DNA of 64,000 nt from NCBI GenBank assembly GCA_030656615.1, contig JAUSOY010000063.1, positions 62,001 to 126,000 on the forward strand, given 5' to 3'. The notes under the pieces were generated by a model, which was not told the DNA's origin, made no database searches, and worked only from the letters and a program-made list of their open reading frames with translations. Origin of the DNA: Bacteroidales bacterium. Its GTDB lineage: Bacteria > Bacteroidota > Bacteroidia > Bacteroidales > TTA-H9. Positions 8,235 through 18,526 of this stretch are shown in pieces. The translations under genes and the position numbers were made by a program. Each line of letters opens with the position of its first letter. The stretch's first letter is position 1.

Positions 8235-11033
8235 TTATTTAATTTGTTGAGCGATTTCCTTGGCAAACGTCTGCCACTGATTTCCAATGCATACCATTCT
8301 GCATTCGATATCAAGTCGGGGACATTGGCATTGATGAAAAGCTTTATCTACAATTTTTTTCTGCTGGATAAAATGAAATTTAGAGGACCCAGTCGCCGGA
8401 CTCCCCGATGCAGGTCTGGAAACTAATTTAAAATCGATTGCATCAAAATACAATTTCAAAAAAGACCAAACGCCCATATTTGCCGGCTCTTCTTGTACCC
8501 ATAGCCAACGGTTGGCCAAATGGTATTTTTCTTTAAGGGCTATCAACTGCTTCTCCGGTAAAGGATATATTTGCTCAAGCCGAATGATAGCTACATTATC
8601 CTTTCCTTTTAACTCTTTCTCTTCAAGCAAATCATAATAAACTTTTCCAGTGCACATAAGAACCCGCTCAATCTTTTCTGGATCAGCCTGATAATCATCA
8701 ATGAGCTCCATAAATCCTGTTTCTGAAAATGCTTCAAGTTCTGAAACGCAACGAGGATGTCTCAACAAACTTTTAGGAGTAAATACCACCAAAGGCACTC
8801 GGATATCGCGCTTCATCTGCCTTCTGATAAGATGGAAAAAATTTGCCGGGGTGGTACAATTTGTAATCTGAAAATTATTTTCTGCACAGAGACTCAAATA
8901 TCGCTCCACACGGGCAGAACTATGCTCGGGGCCTTGGCCTTCATATCCATGAGGCAAGAATATAACCAATCCATTCTGAACATTCCATTTGTCTTCCGCA
9001 CTGCTTAAAAACTGATCGAAAATAATTTGCGCCCCATTACTAAAATCACCAAACTGCGCCTCCCAAATATTGAGGGTATTTGGTGCTGTTAAAGCGTAAC
9101 CGTATTCAAATCCAAGAACTCCGTATTCCGACAAGGGCGAATTAAAAATTTCGAACCGGCCTTTCGATTGAAGATGATGAAGTGGAACATATTTGTTCTC
9201 ACTATCTTCAAGCGTTAATACCGCGTGGCGATGTGAAAAGGTACCTCTTTCGACATCCTGACCAGAAATCCGAATGTTATAACCATCTTCCAGCAAACTG
9301 GCATATGCCAGTTGTTCTGCCAGAGCCCAGTCAATACTACCAATTCCATCTATCATTTTCCGGCGTTCATCAAAAAGCCTTAATATTTTTCTAAAGAATT
9401 TTTTATCGTTCGGCAAGGTTGAAATTTGAATTGCCAGTTTTTTAATACTATCAACGTCTATACCTGCAGGTGGTGATTTGATAAAATCTTCATTTTCTGC
9501 ACGTCTTATTTCCTGCCATTCTTCAGAAAGAAAACTGGTGATATGAGCTTTTTCAACCGTTTTACTATGGCTAAACGCTTCCTCCAGAATTTTATCAATT
9601 TCAGCTTCCAAAACCAAAGAATCTTCAGCGCTTATAAGTCCGTTTTTTAATAGCTCCTCTGCATATATTGCTCTTGGATCAGGATGTTTTTCGATAATTT
9701 TATACAATAAAGGCTGAGTAAAACGTGGTTCATCACTTTCGTTATGTCCATATTTCCGGTAACCTAGAAGATCAACAAAAACATCCCTGTTAAAACGCTC
9801 GCGAAATTCAATCGCCATTTGAATTGTATAAACAACAGCCTCAACGTCATCCGCATTTACATGAAAAACAGGCGATTGAACAGATTTCGCAATATCAGTA
9901 CAGTATGTACTTGTACGACCATCGATGTAGTTTGTGGTAAAACCAATCTGATTATTCACCACAAGATGAATCGTTCCACCTGTTTTATAACCAGGTAATC
10001 CTGACATCTGAACCACTTCATATACAACCCCCTGACCGCTAATGGCTGCATCACCATGGATAACAATGGGAATAATTTTATCGTGATCACCGGCATAAAC
10101 ATTATCGATACGGGAGCGCACAATGCCTTCCACCACCGGATCTACGGCTTCCAGATGCGATGGATTTGGGCTTAGGCTCAGTTTAATTTTTTTCCCGGAA
10201 GCAGTTTCGCGCTGGGAGGTATAACCCAGATGATACTTTACATCGCCTAAAGTCAATTCGTCCTCATATTCAAGACCCTGAAATTCAGTAAAAATATCCG
10301 ATATTGATTTATGAAGAACATTTACGAGGACGTTTAATCGTCCACGATGAGGCATCCCGATAATGAATTCTTCGATACCAAAAACGGCACCATTCTCAAT
10401 AACAGCATCCAGGGCTGGAATAAGCGCTTCATTACCTTCTAATGAAAACCGCTTTTGTCCCGGGAAACGCTTATGAATAAACTTTTCGAACAAAACCGCT
10501 TCACTCAATTTTCTAAAAATCCTTTTTTTATCCGCCAAAGTATAGGAAGGAGTATTGCAAACACTTTCCATTCTCCGCCGTAACCATTCCTGAATCTCCG
10601 GCGTTCGAACGTAGGTAAACTCCACACCAATTGATCGGCAATAGGTTTTCTTCAGGTGATCAATGATAGCCGTTAAATTAGCCGGGCCAATGCCTATTTC
10701 GTTTCCGGCCAGAAAAGTTCTGTCTAAATCAGACTGTGAAAGACCAAAATTTTCAATATCAAGATTGGGCGCATACGCCCTGCGAACCCTTACCGGATTT
10801 GTTTGAGTAAATAAATGTCCTCTCTGGCGGTAACCATTGATCAGGTTAATTACTTTAAATTCATCGGGATACAACACTTCTGTTGAATTTCCGTATCGGC
10901 TTCCGGCAAATTCAAAGCCTTCGAAAAATTTACGCCATTGAATATCAACATTTTCGGGATTAATCCGATACGTCTGATACATATCTTCAATGGTTTCGGG
11001 ATCAGAAGTATTGAGATAATTATAAGAATCCAT
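8235..11033 (-). CDS. sucA: 2-oxoglutarate dehydrogenase E1 component
   Basis: The product has 932 residues, the usual length of an E1o subunit. It opens with an E1o N-terminal segment ([19 protein letters not shown]). The substrate-binding loop [11 protein letters not shown] is present. The thiamine diphosphate-binding core reads [13 protein letters not shown] and ends NNQIGFTT. The C-terminal transketolase-like part contains [16 protein letters not shown]. It decarboxylates 2-oxoglutarate and succinylates the E2 lipoyl arm. It is the first gene of the sucA-sucB pair and is divergent from the glycosyltransferase gene at 11181. The enzyme is NAD-linked, unlike the ferredoxin-linked korAB further along. 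Confidence 0.96.
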   Translation of the reverse strand: MDSYNYLNTSDPETIEDMYQTYRINPENVDIQWRKFFEGFEFAGSRYGNSTEVLYPDEFKVINLINGYRQRGHLFTQTNPVRVRRAYAPNLDIENFGLSQSDLDRTFLAGNEIGIGPANLTAIIDHLKKTYCRSIGVEFTYVRTPEIQEWLRRRMESVCNTPSYTLADKKRIFRKLSEAVLFEKFIHKRFPGQKRFSLEGNEALIPALDAVIENGAVFGIEEFIIGMPHRGRLNVLVNVLHKSISDIFTEFQGLEYEDELTLGDVKYHLGYTSQRETASGKKIKLSLSPNPSHLEAVDPVVEGIVRSRIDNVYAGDHDKIIPIVIHGDAAISGQGVVYEVVQMSGLPGYKTGGTIHLVVNNQIGFTTNYIDGRTSTYCTDIAKSVQSPVFHVNADDVEAVVYTIQMAIEFRERFNRDVFVDLLGYRKYGHNESDEPRFTQPLLYKIIEKHPDPRAIYAEELLKNGLISAEDSLVLEAEIDKILEEAFSHSKTVEKAHITSFLSEEWQEIRRAENEDFIKSPPAGIDVDSIKKLAIQISTLPNDKKFFRKILRLFDERRKMIDGIGSIDWALAEQLAYASLLEDGYNIRISGQDVERGTFSHRHAVLTLEDSENKYVPLHHLQSKGRFEIFNSPLSEYGVLGFEYGYALTAPNTLNIWEAQFGDFSNGAQIIFDQFLSSAEDKWNVQNGLVIFLPHGYEGQGPEHSSARVERYLSLCAENNFQITNCTTPANFFHLIRRQMKRDIRVPLVVFTPKSLLRHPRCVSELEAFSETGFMELIDDYQADPEKIERVLMCTGKVYYDLLEEKELKGKDNVAIIRLEQIYPLPEKQLIALKEKYHLANRWLWVQEEPANMGVWSFLKLYFDAIDFKLVSRPASGSPATGSSKFHFIQQKKIVDKAFHQCQCPRLDIECRMVCIGNQWQTFAKEIAQQIK

Positions 11034-11128
11034 CGTTTTTCAGGTTATTCAAACAAACATAAATATGACCCTCTTAGCGACTTTAAGGGCATCACTACTA
11101 ACAAAGTCAAATATACGATTGTTCAGGA

Positions 11129-11159
11129 TTGTATAGACGAAGTTCTCTTCCTATCTTTG
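11129..11159 (+). promoter_or_regulatory. Bacteroidota-type promoter for the glycosyltransferase gene
   Basis: TTG (11129-11131), a 20-base spacer and TATCTTTG (11152-11159) fit the Bacteroidota -33/-7 consensus. Transcription would begin around 11166, about 15 bases before the ATG at 11181. This also argues against any longer start upstream. Confidence 0.6.
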
Positions 11160-11180
11160 ATATTCCTTATAATTATTTCG

Positions 11181-12746
11181 ATGCAAGCATTCACCAATCA
11201 AGAAATCAGCCTGTTGTTCGCTTCATTAAGTCTATTGGGTGCCGGACTGATTTTCTCTTTTTATGGTAAATCAAAACTTAGTGCACTTTTTATCGTGATC
11301 GGTAGCCTTGGAATGGCATTTTTTGCTGCTATTCTATCGCCCTGGCTACAGATGTGGGATGAGCAATTTCACGCTTTGGTAGCAAGAAATATGATTTCGG
11401 ATCCTTTTACGCCCCGTTTATTTCCGCATGAACCAATCTACAGCAACCATAACGACTGGGCTTATACATACATATGGCTACATAAGCAACCATTTTTTTT
11501 ATGGATTATGGGGCTTTCTGTATGGGCATTTGGAACAAATTATTTGGCAGTACGTTTACCTTCCATCCTGTTACACGCATTGCTTAGTTTAATTACTATG
11601 CGAACCGGTAAACTCCTTTTTGATCAAAAAACGGGAGCGTTGGCCGCTGTATTTATTAGTGTCGCACAATTTCCACTGGAACTATTATCGGGGACATACG
11701 CCACCGATCATAATGATTTTTTCTTTCTTTTTTTAATTTCTGCCTCCATTTGGGCCTTTGTTGAGTACCGATTCTATAATAAAACCCGCTTCATCCTTCT
11801 AAGTGGGATGTTCATTGGTTTTGCTGTGTTAACAAAATGGCTAACAGGGCTTTTGCTTTTCTCGGGATGGGGATTAATGCTACTGATTTTCCATGATGAG
11901 CGACGATCGCTTGAAAAGTGGAAGGATATCGTAATTGCAGCACTTATCGCAACCGTGATTTTTTTACCCTGGCAATTATATACATTACTTGCTTTCCCTA
12001 TCGAAAGCAATTATGAATTCGCATACAATACAAGGCACTTTTTTGAGGTTATCGAAAAACATGGCGGGGATCTTTGGTATCATTATAATGCCATTTTTAT
12101 GCTATATGGGAAACCTGACCTCATCCCTGTTTTTGCAATAGCGTCCATGATTCTTATGCTTTTTACGAGCAAGGATCGCAAAGTTTCGATGGTCTTGTTT
12201 GTAATGGTTTTTGTGATTTATCTCTTTTATACTATAGCAAAAACCAAGATGTTGGCATTTTGCTTACCAGTAGCCATGATAGTTTTTATAAGTTTTGCAA
12301 ACTCGATGCTATTCGTTTTTCACTTAATTCAGAGAAAAATTAAATTCGGGAAATATCCGGCCTTCCTTTTATTGTTGATCGCTGTCGTTGGCTTATCATA
12401 TATTTTCCTAAATATAAATCTGATCATCGATAATAACCGTGATGACAATCCTGATGAAGTATTGTGGCGAAAAACTAAGCAGGCGAAACAACAATATATC
12501 ATCGACAATCTGGATGTATTATCGGAAGAGAAGTCATTAATATTCTGCGACTGGCCATGGGGCCATATCGCACTAATGTTTTATACGGGAAACGAAGCAC
12601 ACACCTTTATTCCGCAAGAATGGGAATTGATGAATATGGGCCGGTCGGGTCAAAAAGTAATTGTGATTTCCAGAAATAAAAGGCCTGACAATGCTAAACC
12701 CATACCAAATATCACCTTTATTCAATACGATTATTATAAGCAATAA
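11181..12746 (+). CDS. GT39/ArnT-like membrane glycosyltransferase
   Basis: The start at 11181 (MQAFTNQEIS) gives 521 residues; a longer frame from 10938 would run into sucA on the other strand and lies upstream of the promoter. About ten hydrophobic segments fill residues 10-430. An early periplasmic loop carries WDEQFHALVARNM, matching the acidic-residue motif of the PMT/ArnT (GT39, GT83) superfamily near the first transmembrane helix. A soluble tail ends the protein. Such enzymes move a sugar from a polyprenyl-phosphate donor to lipid A or a protein at the periplasmic face. The substrate cannot be read from the sequence. Confidence 0.78.
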   Translation: MQAFTNQEISLLFASLSLLGAGLIFSFYGKSKLSALFIVIGSLGMAFFAAILSPWLQMWDEQFHALVARNMISDPFTPRLFPHEPIYSNHNDWAYTYIWLHKQPFFLWIMGLSVWAFGTNYLAVRLPSILLHALLSLITMRTGKLLFDQKTGALAAVFISVAQFPLELLSGTYATDHNDFFFLFLISASIWAFVEYRFYNKTRFILLSGMFIGFAVLTKWLTGLLLFSGWGLMLLIFHDERRSLEKWKDIVIAALIATVIFLPWQLYTLLAFPIESNYEFAYNTRHFFEVIEKHGGDLWYHYNAIFMLYGKPDLIPVFAIASMILMLFTSKDRKVSMVLFVMVFVIYLFYTIAKTKMLAFCLPVAMIVFISFANSMLFVFHLIQRKIKFGKYPAFLLLLIAVVGLSYIFLNINLIIDNNRDDNPDEVLWRKTKQAKQQYIIDNLDVLSEEKSLIFCDWPWGHIALMFYTGNEAHTFIPQEWELMNMGRSGQKVIVISRNKRPDNAKPIPNITFIQYDYYKQ

Positions 12747-12748
12747 AA

Positions 12749-12779
12749 TTGCATAACTCCCGGGAATATTCTATTTTGG
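12749..12779 (+). promoter_or_regulatory. Possible promoter overlapping the kinase start
   Basis: TTG (12749-12751), 20 bases, then TATTTTGG (12772-12779) match the -33/-7 pattern with one mismatch in the -7 box. If it is used, the transcript would begin a few bases inside the TTG-initiated frame at 12780, which would favour the TTG at 12798 as start codon. Confidence 0.3.
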
Positions 12780-15700
12780 TTGACGCAATCAAAACACTTG
12801 GTAACAAAAAAAAATATCGTTGCCTGGCTATTTTTATTTCTGTTATATGCCGGTGTAACTGCCCAGAATCAACATCAAACTGAGGTTAGACAGAATCCCT
12901 TTGCTCGTTTCAAAAATCCTTTTCCACTTAAAAATCCGGAATTAGGACAGGTTCTCGATATCTGTCAGGATAATAAAGGATTTATATGGATAGCAGGCAC
13001 TGAAGGCTTATTGCGTTTTGACGGAACACGCCAGAGATTATACCAGCATGGCACAAGTATGCAGCAATCGCTTCCTTCCAGTGAGGTTACATGCATAACG
13101 ATCGACTATTTATCACGCTTATGGATTGGAACAAGTAAAGGATTAAGCATATATGACTATTCAAATGATGGATTTATTACGATGCTTAACGGACACGATT
13201 TCGCTGTTCCGGAGGATAGTCTATCGGTGCGGGCAATTCTGGCAGAAGGAGATAGTCTTCTTTGGGTTGATATGCTCAACGGCTATCTTTGGAAAATTGA
13301 CATTAATTCATTTAAAATCCTGGAAAGATATTATCATACGCCAACCATTCAACCATACTACTATTATAGTAGTATATGGCGAAGCCCGGCAGGGAAATTA
13401 TGGGTAGGAGGACGAGGTTTTGGACCATATTATCTGAATAAAAGCAATCAGCTGATACCATTATCAACCGGTGATACGCTAAAGCATCAAAAACGCGAAA
13501 GCGACGTTGCTGTTTTCTATACTGATGCAAAGGGTGTTTGTTGGGTTGGAGGACTGGACGGGCTATACCGATTCGATGAAAATTCATCAGAATTTACTAA
13601 AATGCTTGCTATAAGCACTTTTACGATTTGCGAAGGACCAAAAGGTGGCCTTTGGATCGGTACCGGAAGCGGGATTTTTCGTTTCGACTCTCATACCAAT
13701 ATTTTTGAATGGTATTTACACAATGAAGATGACCCACACAGCTTACCGGATAACTATGTTAATACCATGATGACCGACCGCACCGGAAGAATATGGGCAG
13801 GATGCAAAAACAAAATTGGCGTTCACGATTACACAAACTCGAATATTCGTTACTTTTTTCATATTCCCGGTCAGGACAACTCACCTGTTTCATCCTCAAT
13901 AAGCGATTTAGAATTGGCCGATGATAAAACCATTTGGATTGGAACTGCTGATAGGGGACTTGATAAATTTGAACCTGAAAACCAAACGTTTACACATTAC
14001 AATCCATCAAATGTCAGCGGCATGCCTTCATCAAATATTCGCTGTATTCTTAAAGCGGATGAAGGAAATGTTTATTGCGGATTTTGGTCAGGAAAAGGAT
14101 TTGGTTTGTTGAATCCTGAAAAACGACAGTTTAAAAATTACAGTTTTGACCCAAAATCCCAAAAATGTGATTGGTACAATGATTTGGCGTTTGATAAAAA
14201 TGGTCATCTTTTTCTGGGTTTTTGGGGTGCTCAGGGTTTACTAAAATTTAATACCAAAACAAATCAATTCGGTATTAGCCTAAAAGACAAGTTTGAAGAT
14301 AGTTATTTCACGCGACTGATAACACGCTTATACCGCGACGGGGCGAATAATTTGTGGGTAGGAACAACCCAAACGGGTATCCATTGCTATTTCCCCGAAC
14401 AAGACACCAGCTATTGTTATTATACAAAATTCAACCCATCCGGAGGATTCGGCAGCCCTATCGTACACGATATTATTCAAAGACCCGATGGGCAGATTAT
14501 CGCCTCGGGAAAAGGCATATACTACCTCGACATTTGGTCCAACCAATTCAGACCCTTTGCTTTACCAGTAGCATACAAGAATGTTGAAGTGTTTTCCATG
14601 CTTTGCAGTAGCGAAGATTATCTTTGGCTGATGTCTGAAAAAGGATTATTGCTGTTTAATACACATGATTCAACTCTGACAGATTATTCACAACTTATTA
14701 ATCTTGAATTCGGAGAAAAAAACAGCTCAGGAATTCAACTTCCGAACAAACAATTACTGTTGGGAGGCATTAATGGAATGGCAATGTTTCACTCGGATAG
14801 TATTTTCTTAAAAAGTAATTATCCGGGGATTTATCCAGTAAAGTTTAGCGTATTTGACAAGGCATTATTGCTGAGCTTTTCCAATAATCAACAGATTGAG
14901 CTGATGCATAATGAAAATTTTATCTCGTTGCAATTTGGTTCTGATTACTGGTATCCCGACGACCCTTTTGTTTATGAGGCCATTCTTCAAAATTTCGATC
15001 GCGAATGGAATATAATTTCTTCAGCTGATAAAAGTGTTAGCTATACCAATGTTCCTTCCGGAAAATACTATTTACGCATTCGGGCAAGTGATCATTATGG
15101 CAGGCCAGGCCCCGCTCAAATTATTCTGGAAATCACTATCAAACAACCCTATTGGAATACCTGGTGGTTTATCACCGCAATTGTAATTTGTGTTTTTCTG
15201 ATTTTAGGGACTGTTTGGAGACTAAGAATTAAGCAGATTCAACAAAAGCTGACTTATCTGGAGAATGATCAGAAACTTATGAGGGTTCAAATGAATCCAC
15301 ATTTCATTTTCAATTCATTAACCGCTATTCAGAATTACATTTATACACAAAAAACACATGAAGCTGGTCAATATTTATCGGATTTTGCAAAACTCATAAG
15401 GCATATTCTTGATAATAGCCGGTATGAATACATCAGCTTGGAAAAGGAACTCGAAACCATTCAAATTTATCTACAACTTCAGCAACATCGATTTCAAAAT
15501 CCATTCCAATTTAAAATTCAACTCATTCCGGACCTAGATCCTTCAGAATTTTATGTCCCTCCGATGATGGCTCAGCCTTTTCTGGAAAATGCTATCGAAC
15601 ACGGCATTAAACAAATGAACGAGAAAGGAGAAATCAGCATTACATACAAACTCAGTGGAAAGCTTATCCGTATGGAAATCACCGATAATGGAATGGGATT

Positions 15701-15917
15701 AACGGCTTCTGTTGCACAAAAATCACAATCCGGTATTCCAGAACACGAATCTGTAGCAATTGCCTTGTTTAAAAAACGACACAAAATTCTGCAGAAAAAA
15801 CACAGACTCGCTATGTATTTCTCAGTCAAAGAAATATATGATGATAATGAAACTGTAATTGGCACCCAGGTAATAATAGATATACCCTACACATTTCAGC
15901 AACCCAAAATTCAATAA
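12780..15917 (+). CDS. Two-component regulator propeller histidine kinase (LytS-type)
   Basis: The product has 1045 residues if started at the TTG at 12780; another TTG at 12798 is possible and neither has a clear ribosome-binding site. A signal/anchor helix lies at about 11-29. Two-component propeller repeats fill about 50-680 (for example GFIWIAGTEGLLRFD, NLWVGTTQTGIHCY). A Y_Y_Y domain covers about 715-785, and a transmembrane helix about 793-815. A His_kinase (PF06580-type) domain follows with MNPHFIFNSL, where H840 is the probable phosphorylated residue. An HATPase domain with ITDNGMGL closes the protein. The periplasmic propeller senses an unknown ligand. The response regulator starts 2 bases after its stop. 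Confidence 0.9.
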   Translation: MTQSKHLVTKKNIVAWLFLFLLYAGVTAQNQHQTEVRQNPFARFKNPFPLKNPELGQVLDICQDNKGFIWIAGTEGLLRFDGTRQRLYQHGTSMQQSLPSSEVTCITIDYLSRLWIGTSKGLSIYDYSNDGFITMLNGHDFAVPEDSLSVRAILAEGDSLLWVDMLNGYLWKIDINSFKILERYYHTPTIQPYYYYSSIWRSPAGKLWVGGRGFGPYYLNKSNQLIPLSTGDTLKHQKRESDVAVFYTDAKGVCWVGGLDGLYRFDENSSEFTKMLAISTFTICEGPKGGLWIGTGSGIFRFDSHTNIFEWYLHNEDDPHSLPDNYVNTMMTDRTGRIWAGCKNKIGVHDYTNSNIRYFFHIPGQDNSPVSSSISDLELADDKTIWIGTADRGLDKFEPENQTFTHYNPSNVSGMPSSNIRCILKADEGNVYCGFWSGKGFGLLNPEKRQFKNYSFDPKSQKCDWYNDLAFDKNGHLFLGFWGAQGLLKFNTKTNQFGISLKDKFEDSYFTRLITRLYRDGANNLWVGTTQTGIHCYFPEQDTSYCYYTKFNPSGGFGSPIVHDIIQRPDGQIIASGKGIYYLDIWSNQFRPFALPVAYKNVEVFSMLCSSEDYLWLMSEKGLLLFNTHDSTLTDYSQLINLEFGEKNSSGIQLPNKQLLLGGINGMAMFHSDSIFLKSNYPGIYPVKFSVFDKALLLSFSNNQQIELMHNENFISLQFGSDYWYPDDPFVYEAILQNFDREWNIISSADKSVSYTNVPSGKYYLRIRASDHYGRPGPAQIILEITIKQPYWNTWWFITAIVICVFLILGTVWRLRIKQIQQKLTYLENDQKLMRVQMNPHFIFNSLTAIQNYIYTQKTHEAGQYLSDFAKLIRHILDNSRYEYISLEKELETIQIYLQLQQHRFQNPFQFKIQLIPDLDPSEFYVPPMMAQPFLENAIEHGIKQMNEKGEISITYKLSGKLIRMEITDNGMGLTASVAQKSQSGIPEHESVAIALFKKRHKILQKKHRLAMYFSVKEIYDDNETVIGTQVIIDIPYTFQQPKIQ

Positions 15918-15919
15918 AA

Positions 15920-16672
15920 ATGATAATCAGATCCCTGGTAATTGATGATGAACCCAATGCAAGAAAGGCACTTGTAAACATGATTGGTTTCTACTGTCCC
16001 GATCTAGAAGTTTGTGGTGAAGCCCAAAATGTAGCTGAAGGATATGATTTAATTCGAAAAATTCAGCCCGATTTGGTGTTTCTTGATATACGTATGCCCG
16101 ATGGTACCGGATTTGAATTACTCCGAAAATTTAAGAAAATCACATTCCGTTTAATCGTTGTAACCGCGTACAATGAATATGCTTTAAAAGCAATAAAATT
16201 CAGTGCACTGGATTATTTACAAAAACCAGTAGACCCTTCTGAATTAATAAAATCAGTGGGACGGGCTAGATCTGCGATGGAAACAGAGGAAATGTTGGAT
16301 CTTAAAATCAAAACATATCTCGAAAATATAAACACCATTCCACAGTCAAGAAAAATAATTCTTAATACTACTACAAATATTCATGTTATTGAAGTGGGTG
16401 ATATTGTCCGATGCGAAGCGGATGAGAATTACACGATTATTTATCTGGAAAGCAGGGAGAAAATTATTGTTGCAAAAACCCTGAAGGAATTTGAAGAAAT
16501 GCTGTCTGGTTATGGATTTTATCGCATTCATCAATCACACTTGATTAATATGCAGACCATAAGCTCTTATGAAAAAGGCAGGGGCGGAATTGTAGTTTTA
16601 AAAGACAATTCTAAACTTCCGGTTTCCGCGAGGCGGAAGGATGGATTTATTAGATGTCTTGAAAGTATTTAA
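15920..16672 (+). CDS. LytTR-type response regulator
   Basis: The product has 250 residues. The receiver domain (1-120) has acidic residues D9, D10 and E11 and the phospho-acceptor D56 in VFLDIRMPDG; K82-type residues follow in YLQKPVDP. The C-terminal LytTR DNA-binding domain (about 145-248) contains VRCEADENYT and the FYRIHQSHLINM motif. It is translationally close to the propeller kinase (2-base gap), so the two form one signalling pair. Targets are unknown; the two small lipoprotein genes just downstream are plausible local candidates. Confidence 0.93.
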   Translation: MIIRSLVIDDEPNARKALVNMIGFYCPDLEVCGEAQNVAEGYDLIRKIQPDLVFLDIRMPDGTGFELLRKFKKITFRLIVVTAYNEYALKAIKFSALDYLQKPVDPSELIKSVGRARSAMETEEMLDLKIKTYLENINTIPQSRKIILNTTTNIHVIEVGDIVRCEADENYTIIYLESREKIIVAKTLKEFEEMLSGYGFYRIHQSHLINMQTISSYEKGRGGIVVLKDNSKLPVSARRKDGFIRCLESI

Positions 16673-16936
16673 TCACAAATAGTATCTGAAACATTTGGCC
16701 CAGTAATATTGTCCATATAAACTATTTTACCTCGAATCGCACCACACAATATACACCCCACATTTTATGTGTTTTGTGATTTCATCATATTTTATAGATC
16801 GAAATCATGCACGTTTAATAAACCAGTGTGCATACTTCCTAAATAACCTAACACGTATATCCAGAAAATTTCAATATAGATCCCATAACTTCATATCTTG
16901 GCTTATACTTAATTACTAATTCAAAAAGTTAAAGCC

Positions 16937-17350
16937 ATGCAAAAAAAATTAATGTTCTTCGTCGGATTGTTATTATGTGGGGCAATCCTGACAATGTCTT
17001 CTTGTAAGAAGGATGATCCTGTAATACCCAATGCTTATGTCCCACAATTTTCAGCTTCAGCGATGCCAACAACGGTTGGAGGTGTTGAACTTCTCGACTT
17101 TTTTATCGTGTGTACCAGCGACGATTATGAATTAATAACCGTCAAAGTAAAATATCCTGGTGGTGCCGGTGATGATACATTTACAGGAAGTGGTATGATA
17201 CTCGCTGTAGATGAACCCATTAGTTTTCCACAATACTTTACAAAATTACTGGGTACATGGACATTTACTATTAAGGGTAATATAAAAACCGGTTCCCATG
17301 CCGGCACATCATTCGCTGCCACGACTTCTGTTATGGTAGCTGGAAAGTAA
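16937..17350 (+). CDS. Small lipoprotein of unknown function
   Basis: The product has 137 residues. A type II signal peptide ends in a lipobox (LTMSSC, Cys at 22), followed by KKDD, the usual Bacteroidota lipoprotein start. The mature part is a short beta-rich domain with no recognised family. It lies about 265 bases after the LytTR regulator and 15 bases before a second lipoprotein gene, so the two are probably co-transcribed. The function is not known. Confidence 0.72.
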   Translation: MQKKLMFFVGLLLCGAILTMSSCKKDDPVIPNAYVPQFSASAMPTTVGGVELLDFFIVCTSDDYELITVKVKYPGGAGDDTFTGSGMILAVDEPISFPQYFTKLLGTWTFTIKGNIKTGSHAGTSFAATTSVMVAGK

Positions 17351-17365
17351 CCACTGCGTGGCGTC

Positions 17366-17857
17366 ATGATTCGAAAGTCCCGACCTGAGCTATTTCAAAA
17401 AAGACTGTTTTTCGGGATATTAATCCTGTTAATACTGGTTTTGGTTAGTTGTTTTCAAAAGCACAAGGAACAAAACAATTGTAAAGAAAAACTCAGGATC
17501 GGGCTTTCGGGTCATTTGAACTACACGTATTGCGGCAGTAAAAACCTTTTTTTTTCCAATACTGAAAAAACCATTAAATTCTCTGCCAGAATTCAGAATT
17601 CGGGTTCAGATAATATGTATTTCGAACTCATTATTAACAATTATAATGGCAAAGGAATTTATCAATTTGGACAAGGTAAGCCTGCATACTGTCAGTTAAC
17701 AGGTCTGGGGGGCGATGTTGATTGTTACGAATCAACCGAAGGTCAGATAATTATAATGAATGCAAACAATGAACACATGATAGCGGATATTTTGGTTAGT
17801 TTATCCGGTTTCAACAATAAAAGAATAGTACAACTTGAGTCTGCTATTGATTATTGA
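17366..17857 (+). CDS. Small lipoprotein of unknown function
   Basis: The product has 163 residues. A basic N-region and hydrophobic segment (about 14-27) end in LVLVSC, a lipobox-like site. Five further Cys residues are present in the mature part (NNCKEK, YTYCGSK, AYCQLT, VDCYES), which may form disulfides in the periplasm. No family is recognised. It sits 15 bases downstream of another small lipoprotein. The ATG at 17366 lacks an obvious ribosome-binding site, as is common in this phylum. Confidence 0.65.
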   Translation: MIRKSRPELFQKRLFFGILILLILVLVSCFQKHKEQNNCKEKLRIGLSGHLNYTYCGSKNLFFSNTEKTIKFSARIQNSGSDNMYFELIINNYNGKGIYQFGQGKPAYCQLTGLGGDVDCYESTEGQIIIMNANNEHMIADILVSLSGFNNKRIVQLESAIDY

Positions 17858-17906
17858 CAATGGTTGAGGAGTCTACTTAAGACTTCATCCGGATTCATAA
17901 AACAAA

Positions 17907-17932
17907 ACAGGCCATGCAATTTGCAAGCCTGT
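17907..17932 (+). terminator. Possible weak terminator hairpin
   Basis: ACAGGC (17907-17912) pairs with GCCTGT (17927-17932), with an inner TGCAA/TTGCA pairing. It is 50 bases after the second lipoprotein gene. There is no T-tract, so the call is weak. Confidence 0.3.
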
Positions 17933-18010
17933 AAGTCCTGAGATCAACAAAGCCCAGTGCGGCGTTTATTTGACTTCACGAAGGATGATCGACCGCACAT
18001 TAACCCAAAA

Positions 18011-18037
18011 GGCTCTGTTTCTAATAGAAACAGAGCC
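18011..18037. terminator. Strong hairpin terminator beside the ferredoxin gene
   Basis: GGCTCTGTTTCT (18011-18022) and AGAAACAGAGCC (18026-18037) make a perfect 12-bp stem with a 3-base loop, with TTTT on the plus-strand side and AAAA on the other. It lies 25 bases past the ferredoxin stop and can also stop plus-strand transcripts from the lipoprotein genes. Confidence 0.85.
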
Positions 18038-18061
18038 TTTTCAATTTTCAAGCCTATAGAA

Positions 18062-18232
18062 TTATTCAGCTGGATGAATTGCGTCGGTGGGACAAACGGT
18101 AACACATGAGCCACAATCGGTGCAAGCATCTGGATCAATCTTGTAGATATCACCTTCGCTAATAGCTTCTACTGGACATTCGTCGATGCATGTTCCGCAA
18201 GCGACGCAATCTTCATTAATTACGTATGCCAT
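18062..18232 (-). CDS. 2[4Fe-4S] ferredoxin
   Basis: This is a 56-residue clostridial-type ferredoxin, easily missed because of its size. The start at 18232 gives MAYVINEDCVACGTC. Two CxxCxxCxxxCP clusters are complete: CVACGTCIDECP and CTDCGSCVTVCP. It carries low-potential electrons between soluble enzymes in the cytosol. It is divergent from korAB, about 300 bases away, and is a natural electron acceptor for that enzyme and for the PFOR at 58145. A terminator follows its stop. The pairing with korAB is inferred from position only. Confidence 0.95.
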   Translation of the reverse strand: MAYVINEDCVACGTCIDECPVEAISEGDIYKIDPDACTDCGSCVTVCPTDAIHPAE

Positions 18233-18494
18233 AACTAAACTTGTTTTTTACTAAATGATTTGCAATTGCTATTCATCGGCAAAAATATACAAATCATAAA
18301 CAAATGAGCATTTTCGGAGTAAAAAAATAGATGAAAATTCGAATTTGAATTCATTCTAAATATCAAACCCCTAATAGAGCAAGATTCAAGAGATAATAAA
18401 AACTTTCGAAGGGGCACTTTTGGGTTTAAAAAATCATTGACCTATGATTTATCCAAAAATTGATGGATAAAGCTAAGACTTTTAAAATTAAGCA

Positions 18495-18502
18495 TAACTT
18501 TG
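18495..18502 (+). promoter_or_regulatory. Candidate -7 box for korAB
   Basis: TAACTTTG is a full match to TAnnTTTG, 25 bases upstream of the ATG at 18527. No good -33 TTG is seen 19-20 bases upstream. Confidence 0.45.
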
Positions 18503-18526
18503 CAAGAACTTTCTAAACCAATAATC

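Noticed and set aside
10938-11180. Upstream extension of the glycosyltransferase frame
   Set aside because: It would overlap sucA on the other strand, and a good promoter lies between it and the ATG at 11181.
17944-18153. 69-residue minus-strand frame overlapping the ferredoxin gene in another frame
   Set aside because: It runs through the terminator and the ferredoxin coding region and has no recognisable features; the true gene is the 56-residue ferredoxin at 18062-18232.
18500-18526. Earlier start for korA at 18500
   Set aside because: It coincides with the likely -7 promoter box; the ATG at 18527 gives the normal N terminus.
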